A DNA stretch of 64,000 bases from Vicinamibacterales bacterium (GTDB lineage Bacteria > Acidobacteriota > Vicinamibacteria > Vicinamibacterales > Fen-181): NCBI GenBank assembly GCA_036504215.1, contig DASXVO010000085.1, positions 1 to 64,000 on the forward strand, given 5' to 3'. The first letter of the stretch is position 1, and each line of letters begins with the position of its first letter. Position numbers and translations under genes: made by a program. Under the pieces are notes generated by a model. The model ran no database searches and was not told the DNA's origin. It saw only the letters and a program-made list of their open reading frames with translations. Of the stretch, positions 1 to 8,041 are shown piece after piece.

Positions 1-237
1 TTTGGCTCCAAGGCCAGGGGCGACTCTCGGCCGGACTCTGATCTCGACGTACTCGTGGTCGTCACCGGTGATCGCGTGGGGGCTGAAGACCTGGCCATCG
101 ACATTGCGTTCGACATCAACGTCGCGAGCGATCTCTACATCTCGCCGCGCGTCGTCACGGCGGGATCCCTCACAGATCCTGTGTGGCGCACGACGTTGTT
201 CGTTCAGACGGTCACGCGCGAGAGCGTTGCGTTGTGA
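1..237 (+). CDS. MNT-family nucleotidyltransferase, 3' part (antitoxin-type partner of HEPN)
   Basis: The frame is open from the left edge and ends in TGA at 235-237, so the N-terminus lies outside the window. The first residues read GSKARGDSRPDSDLDVLV, the minimal-nucleotidyltransferase signature (GS-x-ARG-x(5)-SD-x-D) with the two metal-binding aspartates. A short second strand region, IDIAFDI, could supply the third acidic residue. The HEPN gene downstream starts inside this stop codon (GTGA overlap), which is the standard MNT-HEPN pairing. In characterised pairs the MNT protein is the antitoxin, some of which AMPylate the HEPN toxin. That role is known for the family and only inferred here. 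Confidence 0.85.
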   Translation, partial: FGSKARGDSRPDSDLDVLVVVTGDRVGAEDLAIDIAFDINVASDLYISPRVVTAGSLTDPVWRTTLFVQTVTRESVAL

Positions 238-632
238 CGCCGGAAGCCAGTTTCCTCGCTCGGCACCGAATGGAGCGCGCCACGGCCGCCTGTGCGGAAG
301 GCGATCTTCTCGCCGACCAACAGTCACACCGCGGCGCGATGAACCGCTACTACTACGCCGCTTTTCATGCCGCTCGCGCGCTGCTGGCGACATGCGATGT
401 CGACTCAGCGCGTCACGCAGGCGTCATCGCACTTTTCCAGCAGCACTTCGTGAAGACCGGCAGGTTCCCTGCCGAGATCGCTCGCGCACTGCCGCGGTCG
501 TTCGAGAAGCGTCTATCGTCTGATTACTCGGACTTCGTCGAGATCAGTGCCGAGGAAGCCGAGAAGGTGCGGAGCGAAGTTCGTGCTTTCGTCAACGCCT
601 GCCGAGAGTTCCTGGCAAGGCCGCAGGAGTAG
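234..632 (+). CDS. HEPN domain protein (putative RNase toxin of MNT-HEPN pair)
   Basis: A 132-residue protein is read from a GTG start at 234 that overlaps the TGA of the nucleotidyltransferase gene. An upstream ATG at 183 would add 17 residues entirely inside the previous gene, so the overlapping GTG is preferred. The core MNRYYYAAFHAARALL is typical of HEPN proteins. It supplies R38 and H45, an R-x6-H arrangement compatible with the catalytic R-x4-6-H of HEPN RNases. The C-terminal part is a helical region rich in Glu and Arg. Together with the upstream MNT gene it forms a type II/VII-like toxin-antitoxin pair. Alternatively it could be one of the inactive HEPN subunits that only bind nucleotides. 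Confidence 0.85.
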   Translation: MTPEASFLARHRMERATAACAEGDLLADQQSHRGAMNRYYYAAFHAARALLATCDVDSARHAGVIALFQQHFVKTGRFPAEIARALPRSFEKRLSSDYSDFVEISAEEAEKVRSEVRAFVNACREFLARPQE

Positions 633-690
633 CGTTGCCGACCCGGCACGCGACGGGCCCGGATTCCGATGCCGCAGCCTATCCCAAGGG

Positions 691-1599
691 TCAGCGCGGA
701 CGCCCTCTGGTCGCAAGACTGTGGTCGGCGACCAGCGATGATCGCCGATTGCTGAGCGACCTCAGAATCGCATCGAGCACCAAGTCCAGATCCTTCCCCA
801 CATCTTCAGCAAGGAACCGCAACACCACGTAGCCGTTCTCTTGCAGCAACTGGTCCTTACGGCGGTCGCGCCGGTACGCGATTGGGTCCCCCAGATGCTG
901 GGCGCCGTCCAGTTCGACTGCCAGGCGGACATCAGCGCAGAGCAGGTCGACCTCCAAGTTTCCCTGGCCGTCGAACGCAATCGGCAACCGAGCATTCAGG
1001 GTGAAACGCCCCTTGGTGTCCGACATGGTCTCGAGCCGGCGATAGAGAAAGGACTCGGTCGCGCTCCGCGCGCGGGCGGCGCCTTGTGCGTCGAGAGGCA
1101 CTACTCGAGCGACGTGGACGAACAGGCTGGCGAGTGGCGTATCGACACCGTCGCGGACGAGCCGCGGTACGCTGCCGGAGTAGTCGCGTTTCCACACCGG
1201 ATCTGAGGGCAGGGGGACATCGATGGGCCATCCGGGGATCGCCCGCCTCCGCCAAGGCTTCGGCGAGGTCTCGCCGAAGTTCGTCTGCACCGCCGCCGAA
1301 CAAAGGCGGACACTCGCCGGCAAGAGAATACGATAGCCGATCGCTTCGTAGCCGCGGCAACGTCGGTCGAACATCCGCGCCAGCATCGGCACATTGAGAT
1401 CGGCGTAGTCGTACACTCGCACCTCCCTCTTGCCGTCATGCAGGCGGTGCAGCCGACCGGCGTACTGGGCGATCTTGCCAACGATCCGTTCCTCGAGTCG
1501 GTCGAGGTGGTCGTTTTGTTCCGTCAGCACGAGCGGAGGCCGGCCGCCGTTCACCGCATCGACCACGCGGCAAGCCGGAGCCCTGCGAAGGCGGACCAA
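691..1599 (-). pseudogene. 5'-truncated helicase C-terminus fused to DUF559-type endonuclease domain
   Basis: The frame runs 302 residues from a TTG with no convincing ribosome site. Upstream it stays open to about 1770 without an ATG. Residues 19-90 (PLVLTEQNDHLDRL, AQYAGRLHRLHDGKREVRVYD, MLARMFDRRCRGYEAIGY) match the last part of large DEAD/DEAH helicases of phage-conflict systems, but no Walker motifs precede them. Residues about 160-285 carry a DUF559/Vsr-like PD-(D/E)XK fold: EVDLLCADVRLAVELDGAQH, then YRRDRRKDQLLQENGYVVLRF. The fragment ends against the Fic operator region, so the helicase body was probably lost when the Fic module arrived or by deletion. The nuclease part looks intact and might still be expressed. 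A genuine short fusion cannot be excluded. Confidence 0.65.
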
Positions 1600-1761
1600 C
1601 TCCGGCTGCGGTTCAGAATCCGTAGGCTCCCTGCTGTTCCAATCGCAGATATTGCCAGCCTCGTGAGCGAGAACGAGGGACTCCCGGAATCTCGACCTGT
1701 CAGCCCAACTCCTCTTCGCAGTCCGGCACCACCGAGCACCCTGAAAACCCCCTCCGCGTCG

Positions 1762-1824
1762 GCCAAATAAGCGTTAGACTGTTATCGCTTACTTGGCCTG
1801 CCCGTTAATAAGCAGCGCTTACTT
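1762..1824. promoter_or_regulatory. Inverted-repeat operator region in front of the Fic gene
   Basis: A 12-nt inverted repeat (GCCAAATAAGCG at 1762-1773, CGCTTACTTGGC at 1786-1797, one mismatch, 12-nt spacer) is followed by a second hyphenated palindrome, TAAGC-AGC-GCTTA, at 1809-1821. The box CGCTTACTT occurs twice, at 1786-1794 and 1816-1824. The region is AT-richer than its surroundings and lies 12-74 bp before the Fic ATG. This is the expected place for an autoregulatory operator, and the Fic protein has a C-terminal winged-helix-like segment. Binding is inferred. Confidence 0.6.
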
Positions 1825-1835
1825 GTGAGGTCCTG

Positions 1836-2999
1836 ATGCGTACGACTGGCGAATACGTCGATGTCTCGACCGCCGGCGTGTCCGCGCGGGCCTTTGTACC
1901 AGCGAGCTTGCCCCCGGTTCCCGCGGTATCGATTGATGCGGCCCTTCGGTCGCGGCTGGACCGCTCGCTGCTCAAGTTGGGCCGATTGGACAGCATCTCG
2001 GCGTTCCTCCCGAACCCGGACTTGTTCCTGTACAGCTATGTCCGGAAGGAGGCCGTCGTGTCCTCGCAGATTGAGGGAACGCAGTCCTCACTCTCGGACC
2101 TCCTGCTGTTTGAAGTCTCTGCCGCCCCAGGGGTGCCGTTCGATGACGTGGTGGAGGTCTCGAACTACGTCGCAGCTCTCGAGCACGGACTGGCCCGGCT
2201 GAAGGACGGGTTTCCCCTGTCGGACCGCCTGATCCGCGAGTTGCACGAACGCCTGATGCGAAGGGGTCGTGGCGCGGAGCAGCGACCCGGCAAGTTCCGC
2301 ACGAGCCAGAACTGGCTCGGCGGCGCCACACCGGCGCAGGCCGTGTTCGTGCCGCCGCCCGCCGATCGCGTCCCCGACTGCATGGCCGCGCTCGAGCGCT
2401 TTCTGCACGACATCCCAACGTCGACACCTGCCGTCATCAAGGCCGCGCTCGCGCACGTCCAGTTCGAGACGATTCACCCGTTCCTCGACGGGAACGGCCG
2501 ACTGGGGCGCCTCCTCGTGCCGCTGATCCTGCACGTCGACGGCGTCCTCGATCGCCCTCTGCTGTATCTGAGCCTCTACTTCAAGCAACGGCGCGAGGAA
2601 TACTACGCCCGGCTCGGACGGGTCCGAACGGACGGCGACTGGGAGGGATGGCTCGCGTTCTTCGTCGACGGTGTCATCGAGGTGGCGGAGAACGCCGTCA
2701 CCACGGCCCGCCGGCTGGCCGACATGGTGCAGCACGATCGCGAACGTGTGCGCGCCATCGGACGCGGCGCGCCAACGGCCCTTCAGGTGCACGAGTCGCT
2801 CCAACGAGAGCCCGTCACGACGATTCCTCGCCTGGTCACAGCCACGAAACTGTCGGTGCCAGGCGCGACCGCCGCGCTGGAGCGTCTCGTCGCGCTCGAC
2901 CTGGTGCGCGAGGTCACCGGGCGTCAGCGCGGGCGTGTCTACAGCTACGCGCCCTACGTGAGCCTCCTCAGCGAAGGCACGGAACCGCTCGCGAGGTAA
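1836..2999 (+). CDS. Fic family protein (class II AMP-transferase) with C-terminal winged helix
   Basis: A 387-residue protein; the ATG at 1836 is preceded by GAGG at 1827-1830. The Fic core motif HPFLDGNGRLGR spans H214-R225, with all catalytic residues of HPFx(D/E)GNGRxxR present. The N-terminal Fic_N region contains S76-S77-Q78-I79-E80-G81, matching the (S/T)xxxE(G/N) inhibitory helix, so this is an intramolecularly inhibited class II Fic protein. The last 75 or so residues (TALQVHESLQ through VYSYAPYVSLL) look like a winged-helix DNA-binding domain. Fic proteins transfer AMP from ATP to Ser/Thr/Tyr of targets; the target here is unknown. The gene stands alone between nuclease and AbiE-type genes, consistent with a conflict or toxin role. 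Confidence 0.92.
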   Translation: MRTTGEYVDVSTAGVSARAFVPASLPPVPAVSIDAALRSRLDRSLLKLGRLDSISAFLPNPDLFLYSYVRKEAVVSSQIEGTQSSLSDLLLFEVSAAPGVPFDDVVEVSNYVAALEHGLARLKDGFPLSDRLIRELHERLMRRGRGAEQRPGKFRTSQNWLGGATPAQAVFVPPPADRVPDCMAALERFLHDIPTSTPAVIKAALAHVQFETIHPFLDGNGRLGRLLVPLILHVDGVLDRPLLYLSLYFKQRREEYYARLGRVRTDGDWEGWLAFFVDGVIEVAENAVTTARRLADMVQHDRERVRAIGRGAPTALQVHESLQREPVTTIPRLVTATKLSVPGATAALERLVALDLVREVTGRQRGRVYSYAPYVSLLSEGTEPLAR

Positions 3000-3305
3000 C
3001 GGTCGGCGCCCGGGCGCTGACGAATGACTCAACCCACTCTTCGCCGACATGCCGGATCGAACCGATTGCCTGTGGCGAGCGCCAGTGGGTCGAGGACGAC
3101 AAGAGCGCGATCATTGAGCCCGCCGCCCTCACGCCGATCGAGTCGGGTTCTGCGGGCGAATCCTTCAGAGGAAGACTGATCGCAGACACGCGTTCCACGG
3201 TGTCTCCGCGCGGCCAAGGGGTGTCTGGATTCTCCACTTCAATCTCTGCGAAATTCGTGCCGTGTCCCTATTTAAGAACGTATAGCGTATACTATCAGGG
3301 ACATC
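3000..3305. other. Non-coding gap between Fic and AbiEi genes
   Basis: This 306-bp stretch has no gene I can support. A 89-codon minus-strand frame (2968-3237) overlaps the Fic 3' end and has no recognisable motif or ribosome site. The last 40 bp become AT-rich and carry the AbiEi promoter and operator. Confidence 0.5.
3280..3292. promoter_or_regulatory. Palindromic operator candidate before the AbiEi gene
   Basis: GTATA-GCG-TATAC at 3280-3292 lies 13 bp before the ATG at 3306, inside an AT-rich island that also holds -10-like TATACT. AbiEi antitoxins are known to repress their own operon by binding inverted repeats in the promoter. This palindrome is well placed for that. Confidence 0.5.
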
Positions 3306-3938
3306 ATGACGAGTGGCAGCAGACCCACGCGCACCGACAAACTCCAGCGACTCTACGAAGTCGCGGCCACCCAAGCCGGGCACTTCACGGCCGCCCAGGC
3401 GCGGGCGCTTGGATACAGCGCTCGAAGCCTGGTGCACCACGTAGGCGCGGGCCACATCGAGCGGATCCGCCGAGGCTTTTATCGACTCGTTGGTGTGCCG
3501 ACCGCTTCACACGAGGACGTCGTGGCGGCTTGGCTGAGACTGGCTCGTCGGCACGCGGTCGTGTCGCACGAAACGGCGCTTGCCCTCTACGACCTGGCAC
3601 CGTCGCGAGCCAATGAGGTCCATCTGACCGTGTCGCGGGATCGCAGACCACGAACCACTCAGGCCGCGACCGACGCGAAGATCCACACCACCACCACGCC
3701 GCTTCGCCGTGATGAAGTGGCGAGCCGCTTCGGGGTGCAGATCACCTCCCCCGCCCGAACGCTCGCCGATGTCGCCGACATTGGCACTGACCCCAGCGTC
3801 GTCATCGAAGCGACGGCCCGCGCGTTCGCGACTGGCCTCGTTTCGCCGGACGAGTTGAGTGCGGCCGTCGAGCACCGCTCGGCCCGCGTTCAACAGCTTG
3901 TCAAGCGAGCCATTCGGGAGGTAGCCGCCCGTGCGTGA
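3306..3938 (+). CDS. AbiEi-type antitoxin/transcriptional regulator
   Basis: A 210-residue protein with the layout of type IV AbiE antitoxins. An N-terminal winged-helix domain (DKLQRLYEVAATQAGHFTAAQARALG, then a segment ending in HIERIRRGFYRLVG) is followed by a central ISHETAL-like motif (VVSHETALALYDL), the P-x-x-VHLTVSRDRRPR strand and SPARTLADVADI. The last 60 residues are the C-terminal helical antitoxin domain. The start ATG lies just after a promoter-embedded palindrome. The gene overlaps the next, nucleotidyltransferase gene by 8 bases, so the two are translationally coupled. In the family this protein represses the operon and counteracts AbiEii. Confidence 0.88.
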   Translation: MTSGSRPTRTDKLQRLYEVAATQAGHFTAAQARALGYSARSLVHHVGAGHIERIRRGFYRLVGVPTASHEDVVAAWLRLARRHAVVSHETALALYDLAPSRANEVHLTVSRDRRPRTTQAATDAKIHTTTTPLRRDEVASRFGVQITSPARTLADVADIGTDPSVVIEATARAFATGLVSPDELSAAVEHRSARVQQLVKRAIREVAARA

Positions 3939-4812
3939 CTACGCGACGCCCGCTGCGTTTCACGCGGCCGTCGAAGCGACGCTGCGAGCTCGTGCGCATC
4001 GCCTCAGCGTTCCTGCCTACATTGTTCGCCGACAGGCGGCGCTCGAACGACTGATGGTGCGGCTGGCCAGAGTGGCGCCCGGTCGCTGGGCGGTGAAGGG
4101 CGGCATGGCGCTCGAGACCAGGCTCGGTGAGCGCGCACGCGTATCGGTCGATCTGGACGCGGATCACATCCAGGGCGGTGAAGCCGCCCGCGCCGACCTG
4201 CAACGCGCGGCCGTCGACGACGTGGATGATTACTTCGCGTTCGCTCTCGTCAGCAGCGATGCCCTTCAAGAAGTCGGGGTCCGTCTGGCCGTTCGGTACG
4301 GACTCGAGAGCTCGCTCGCAGGACGACCCTTCGAGCCAGTCCAGGTGGACGTCACGATTGCGCCACCCGAATTATGGGACGCTCAACCGGCGCAACGACC
4401 TGGCCTGCTCGCCGGCCTTGGGCTGGCCCCCATCACTCTCATGTTGGTGCCGCTGGAGCGCCACGTCGCCGAGAAACTGCACGCCTACACTCGGACCTAC
4501 AAAGGCGGCGGAAACACCAGGGTCAGGGACATCGTCGATCTGCAACTCATTCGGGAACACGAGCACGTCGACCCGGCGGCGCTCCGTGACGCGATTCGGC
4601 ACGTATTCGATCGCCGGGCGACGCACATCGTGCCCGAGCGCCTTCCGCCGCCCCCGCGCGCACTGCGCGTGGCGTATCGCCGAGAAGCAGAACGGGTCGG
4701 CCTCCTCGCGTCTCTCGACGAGGCATACCTGGTCTTGGCTGATTGGCTGGATCCTGTGCTGGCCGAGATTCATCAGCCCGACACCGAAGGCAAGAGGCCA
4801 CGTAGGCGTTGA
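3931..4812 (+). CDS. AbiEii-type nucleotidyltransferase toxin
   Basis: A 293-residue protein starting at GTG 3931, eight bases inside the AbiEi gene. The AbiEii/NTase signature is clear: KGGMALETRL at 56-65, then R-x-S-V-D74-L-D76 with the two catalytic aspartates, a further acid in VQVDV (D140), and the conserved E-K-LHAY block at 181-186. Family toxins are nucleotidyltransferases that modify tRNA or other targets and arrest growth; some give abortive phage resistance. The gene ends in a basic tail. The pair closes the conflict island, and the next gene is on the other strand. Confidence 0.9.
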   Translation: MRDYATPAAFHAAVEATLRARAHRLSVPAYIVRRQAALERLMVRLARVAPGRWAVKGGMALETRLGERARVSVDLDADHIQGGEAARADLQRAAVDDVDDYFAFALVSSDALQEVGVRLAVRYGLESSLAGRPFEPVQVDVTIAPPELWDAQPAQRPGLLAGLGLAPITLMLVPLERHVAEKLHAYTRTYKGGGNTRVRDIVDLQLIREHEHVDPAALRDAIRHVFDRRATHIVPERLPPPPRALRVAYRREAERVGLLASLDEAYLVLADWLDPVLAEIHQPDTEGKRPRRR

Positions 4813-4852
4813 CGCCGCCCGGGGCCGTTCGATGTCTCGCCAGCACGCCGGA

Positions 4853-4876
4853 AGTGGAGGTGGCGGATTCTCCACT
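4853..4876. terminator. Stem-loop after the AbiE-type operon
   Basis: AGTGGAG (4853-4859) and CTCCACT (4870-4876) form a perfect 7-bp stem with a 10-nt loop, 40 bp after the AbiEii stop. No T-run follows, so termination is only a possibility. Confidence 0.3.
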
Positions 4877-4955
4877 CCCATTCATCTCGCGCTCCCCCTC
4901 GAGAGCGTGAAGGCGTGATTCGTGGACGACAATTCCCGATGTCTGCCCAGCGACC

Positions 4956-6140
4956 TCAAGCAGGTTCCGTCGGACCGGGCCTGCGTCGCAGCCGGATGGC
5001 CAGCCACACGGCCGCCGCGCCCAGCGCGAGGATCGCGACCAGGACGAGGTGGCCGAAGCCGGGTGTCCGATCGAGGACGAACCGGTCGGGCCGGTCCGGG
5101 TCGACAAAGCACGTCGTGATCGTGCCGGAACGGTAGGGCGCCACCAGCCTCTCGGCCCGGCGGCTGACGAAGATGTGGCTGTCTGACCAGAAGCCCAGCG
5201 CCGTCACCCATGTCCGGCCCGAGCGGTACCGCGTCACCGCCTGTGGAGCGTAGGAGCCGCTGCGGGCCTTCGTCCCGCGGCCGCCGCTCGCTGGCGGTTC
5301 GTAGGCGGCAACCGCGTCCACGACGGTGCACGAGACCGGCTCCCACGACCGGAGCATCGCGATGTCGGTGACGAGCGTGCGGGTGCCGTCAACCGCGAAC
5401 AGGCCGCCGATCGTCAGGGTCGCGAACACGGCAACCGCACCGCCGGCGGCGAGTCCCGCCGCCATCGGCAACCCTGCCACGCGCCTGCGCAGCCAGACCC
5501 AGAGGCCGATCGACACGCACAGCGCGCCCAGCAGGACGCACTCGTACGGCCCTACGATGACCGGCCCGACGCGCACGCCCCATCCGGGCCGGCTTCCGCG
5601 GGCCTCCCCGACCTCGACGGTCTCGGTGCGGTGGACCGCCAGGGATTCTCCGTCCCTGGCCGCGGCGACGGTCAGTTGCAGTCCTGAACCGTACATCCAG
5701 CGCGGCGCGACCACCGAGAACTCGACGCGGCGGTCGCCGCGCGCGGGGATCGTTCCGCGCCAGGAGACCCGACGCTCGCCCGGATCGAACCGGACGTCCG
5801 CGCCCTCGGCGGCGCCGCCGAAGAGGAACCGGTCGCCCATCTCCGCCGAGACCGAGACGTCGACCGGTTCGTCCGAGGTGGACCGGACGACCATCGCCAC
5901 CGCGATCGGCTCGCCCGCCGGGGCGCGCCTGGGAACGACGAGCTCCGACCTGGCCAGCGTCGGGTCCTCCGGCGACTGGGCGGCAGGCGTGCCGGGCGCC
6001 TGGAGAACGGCCAGCGTGACGAGGAGGGAAATGCGCGTCAGGGATCGGCGGCTTTGTGAAAGCACGGAGAACCTCGCCTTCCGGCCGGACCGCGCGGCGG
6101 CACGCCGGATTGAGAGCACACGAGTGTCTTTGCCAACCAT
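4956..6140 (-). CDS. DUF3592-domain membrane protein with exported N-terminal domain
   Basis: 394 residues when started at the ATG at 6140, which has AGGA eight bases upstream. An ATG at 6149 would add three residues. A hydrophobic signal or anchor (SLLVTLAVLQAPGTPAA) is followed by an exported beta-rich region of about 150 residues, then two adjacent membrane segments (ECVLLGALCVSIGLWVWL and the Ala/Gly-rich stretch after it). A DUF3592-like extracytoplasmic segment follows (WEPVSCTVVDA, PQAVTRY, GTITTCFVDPDRPDRFVLDR with the two conserved cysteines), then a last membrane helix and a basic C-terminus. DUF3592 has no known biochemical function. It stands alone on the minus strand and is divergent from the GH28 gene. 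Confidence 0.75.
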   Translation of the reverse strand: MVGKDTRVLSIRRAAARSGRKARFSVLSQSRRSLTRISLLVTLAVLQAPGTPAAQSPEDPTLARSELVVPRRAPAGEPIAVAMVVRSTSDEPVDVSVSAEMGDRFLFGGAAEGADVRFDPGERRVSWRGTIPARGDRRVEFSVVAPRWMYGSGLQLTVAAARDGESLAVHRTETVEVGEARGSRPGWGVRVGPVIVGPYECVLLGALCVSIGLWVWLRRRVAGLPMAAGLAAGGAVAVFATLTIGGLFAVDGTRTLVTDIAMLRSWEPVSCTVVDAVAAYEPPASGGRGTKARSGSYAPQAVTRYRSGRTWVTALGFWSDSHIFVSRRAERLVAPYRSGTITTCFVDPDRPDRFVLDRTPGFGHLVLVAILALGAAAVWLAIRLRRRPGPTEPA

Positions 6141-6334
6141 GTTGTTCATCCTGAGCGCTCTGGAACGAATGGTGTTGCTCCACAGCCGTCCACTTCAGAG
6201 GAGGCCCCGGATGAAACTCTATCGTAATACCAATGGATGTAGACTGAACGACGCCTCATCGGGACGGGCGCCACGGTGATGGAGAACTCTGGCCCGGCAT
6301 CCGTCCGATTGGTGATCGCCCTCCGAGGAGCCGT

Positions 6335-7666
6335 ATGACTCGTTCCTGCCTCTCCTGCGTGATTCTCGCCGTGTTGCTGTTCCCGGCGCTCGCGGACCAC
6401 GTCGGACGGCTCGACGCCGTCGGCGCGGGCTCGTCGGTCGAGCGCCTCAGGCCGGCGCTGCCGAGGATTCCCGGCCGCACGTTCAGGCTCGCGGACTTCG
6501 GTGCCGTGGGTGACGGCAAGACGCTCAACACCGAGGCGTTCAGCAAGGCCATCGCCGCCGTTGAGAAGGCTGGCGGCGGCAGGCTGGTCGTGCCGAAGGG
6601 CGTCTTCCGCACTCGGCCCTTCACGCTCTGCTCGAACCTCGATCTGCACCTCGAGGCCGGCGCGGTGATCCAGGCGCCGGATACCTTCGAGGCCCTCGGC
6701 CTGCCCGATCCCCGCACGCTCACGTCCCAGGCCGAAGTGGCCGCGAAGGTGAAGGTGCCAGCCCCCCTCATCAGTGGCCGGAATCTCCACGACGTGGCCC
6801 TGACCGGCTCCGGGACGATTGACGGCAGCGGCCGCCACTGGTGGGAATGGTCCGAGCGCGCGGCGCGCGCCGTGGCCGGCACCGAGCCGGGGCGGGTCGT
6901 CTATCCGCGCCCGAACCTCGTGGTGATCAACGGGTGCGAGCGTCTCCACGTCGCCGACCTCACCCTGACCAACTCGTCGAAGTTCCACCTGGTGCCGAGC
7001 AACATCACCGACCTCACGATCGAACGCATCAAGGTTCGCGCGCCGTTCGACGCGCCCAATACCGACGCCATCGATCCCGGTCCGGGCACGAACTTCCTGA
7101 TCCGGGACTGCGACATCGACACGGGCGACGACGACATCGTCATCAAGAACGGCGGGACGAACATCCTGATCGAGAACAACAGGATCAAGCACGGCCACGG
7201 CATTTCGATCGGATCGGGCACGACCGCAGGCATCCACCACATGCTCGTCCGCCACTGCACGCTCGAGGGCACGGACAACGGCATCCGCATCAAGTCGATG
7301 CGTGGCGCCGGCGGTCCGGTTGACGACATCCGGTACACCGACATCAGGATGAAGAACGTTCCGAATGCCATCGTGTTCATCCTGGACTACGTCGACAACA
7401 ACCGCCCCGACTTCAAGGGCGATCCAACCAGGGTCCCCTCCATCCGGGACGTCCTCATCGACAACGTGACGATCGAGGGCTCGGAGAATGCCGGACGGAT
7501 TGTCGGCCTGCCCGACAGCCCGATCAGGGGCCTCACGTTTCGCAAGGTCCGGATCACGGCGGAGCACGACCTCGTCATCAAGGACGCCGACCCGCCCGTG
7601 TTCGACCGCGTGACCCGCACCATCAAGAAGGGCGTCGCTCCTGCCCGCGCCAGGATCATCGAATAG
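6335..7666 (+). CDS. Glycoside hydrolase family 28, secreted polygalacturonase-like
   Basis: A 443-residue protein with GAGGAG just upstream of the ATG. Residues 1-20 are a signal peptide (CVILAVLLFPALA). The right-handed beta-helix begins at FGAVGDGKTLNTEAF. All four GH28 catalytic/substrate signatures are present: NTD (242-244), GDD (264-266), GHG (287-289) and RIK (318-320). GH28 enzymes hydrolyse alpha-1,4-galacturonosyl links in pectin by inversion, using the three aspartates. The length is normal for the family, and the C-terminus ends without an anchor, so a periplasmic or secreted enzyme is likely. Substrate could be homogalacturonan, xylogalacturonan or rhamnogalacturonan. Its proximity to the CE1 esterase array fits a plant cell-wall diet. 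Confidence 0.95.
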   Translation: MTRSCLSCVILAVLLFPALADHVGRLDAVGAGSSVERLRPALPRIPGRTFRLADFGAVGDGKTLNTEAFSKAIAAVEKAGGGRLVVPKGVFRTRPFTLCSNLDLHLEAGAVIQAPDTFEALGLPDPRTLTSQAEVAAKVKVPAPLISGRNLHDVALTGSGTIDGSGRHWWEWSERAARAVAGTEPGRVVYPRPNLVVINGCERLHVADLTLTNSSKFHLVPSNITDLTIERIKVRAPFDAPNTDAIDPGPGTNFLIRDCDIDTGDDDIVIKNGGTNILIENNRIKHGHGISIGSGTTAGIHHMLVRHCTLEGTDNGIRIKSMRGAGGPVDDIRYTDIRMKNVPNAIVFILDYVDNNRPDFKGDPTRVPSIRDVLIDNVTIEGSENAGRIVGLPDSPIRGLTFRKVRITAEHDLVIKDADPPVFDRVTRTIKKGVAPARARIIE

Positions 7667-8041
7667 TACCTGATGTGGTAGTCGCTCCAGGTGTTGGTGA
7701 CTTCGGTGGGGTAGAGTTCCTTGCCACCTGCCGAGGTATGCGCGGGGGGATCGGACGGCCTGCCGATCTGCACGACTCCGACCCCTGCAACGGCGGAGTG
7801 GGCGCAAGCCACGACCAGCGTCGCGACGCACATGACGGAACCGTACTGCATGGATACCCTTTCGGTGATGGACACGTCCATCCCGGCCAGGCATTCCGCC
7901 GCAGGGATTCGCGCCAATTGTGACCGATCGGGGAGAATGCGGGATGAACCCGCGAGATGGCGAGATGGCGTCCGAGCGCCTGGAGGCACCATGGCATTCA
8001 TGCTACTGGATCTGATGTGGCAGTTCCTTTGGAGGTGAGGG
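7667..8041. other. Intergenic stretch with a possible minus-strand signal-peptide remnant
   Basis: No complete gene is supported in these 375 bp. On the minus strand an ATG at 7851 begins a peptide with a signal-like start (MQYGSVMCVATLVVACAHSA) that reads on as about 40 plausible exported residues and then runs into the antisense of the GH28 gene. It may be the 5' remnant of a deleted secreted-protein gene. GGAGG at 8031-8035 is the ribosome site of the next gene. Confidence 0.35.

Noticed and set aside
2968-3237. 89-codon minus-strand frame in the Fic-AbiEi gap
   Set aside because: Reads somewhat protein-like, but has no recognisable family or ribosome site and overlaps the Fic 3' end; not enough to call a gene.
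6146-7894. 582-codon minus-strand frame across the GH28 gene
   Set aside because: Antisense shadow; GH28 signatures on the plus strand are complete.
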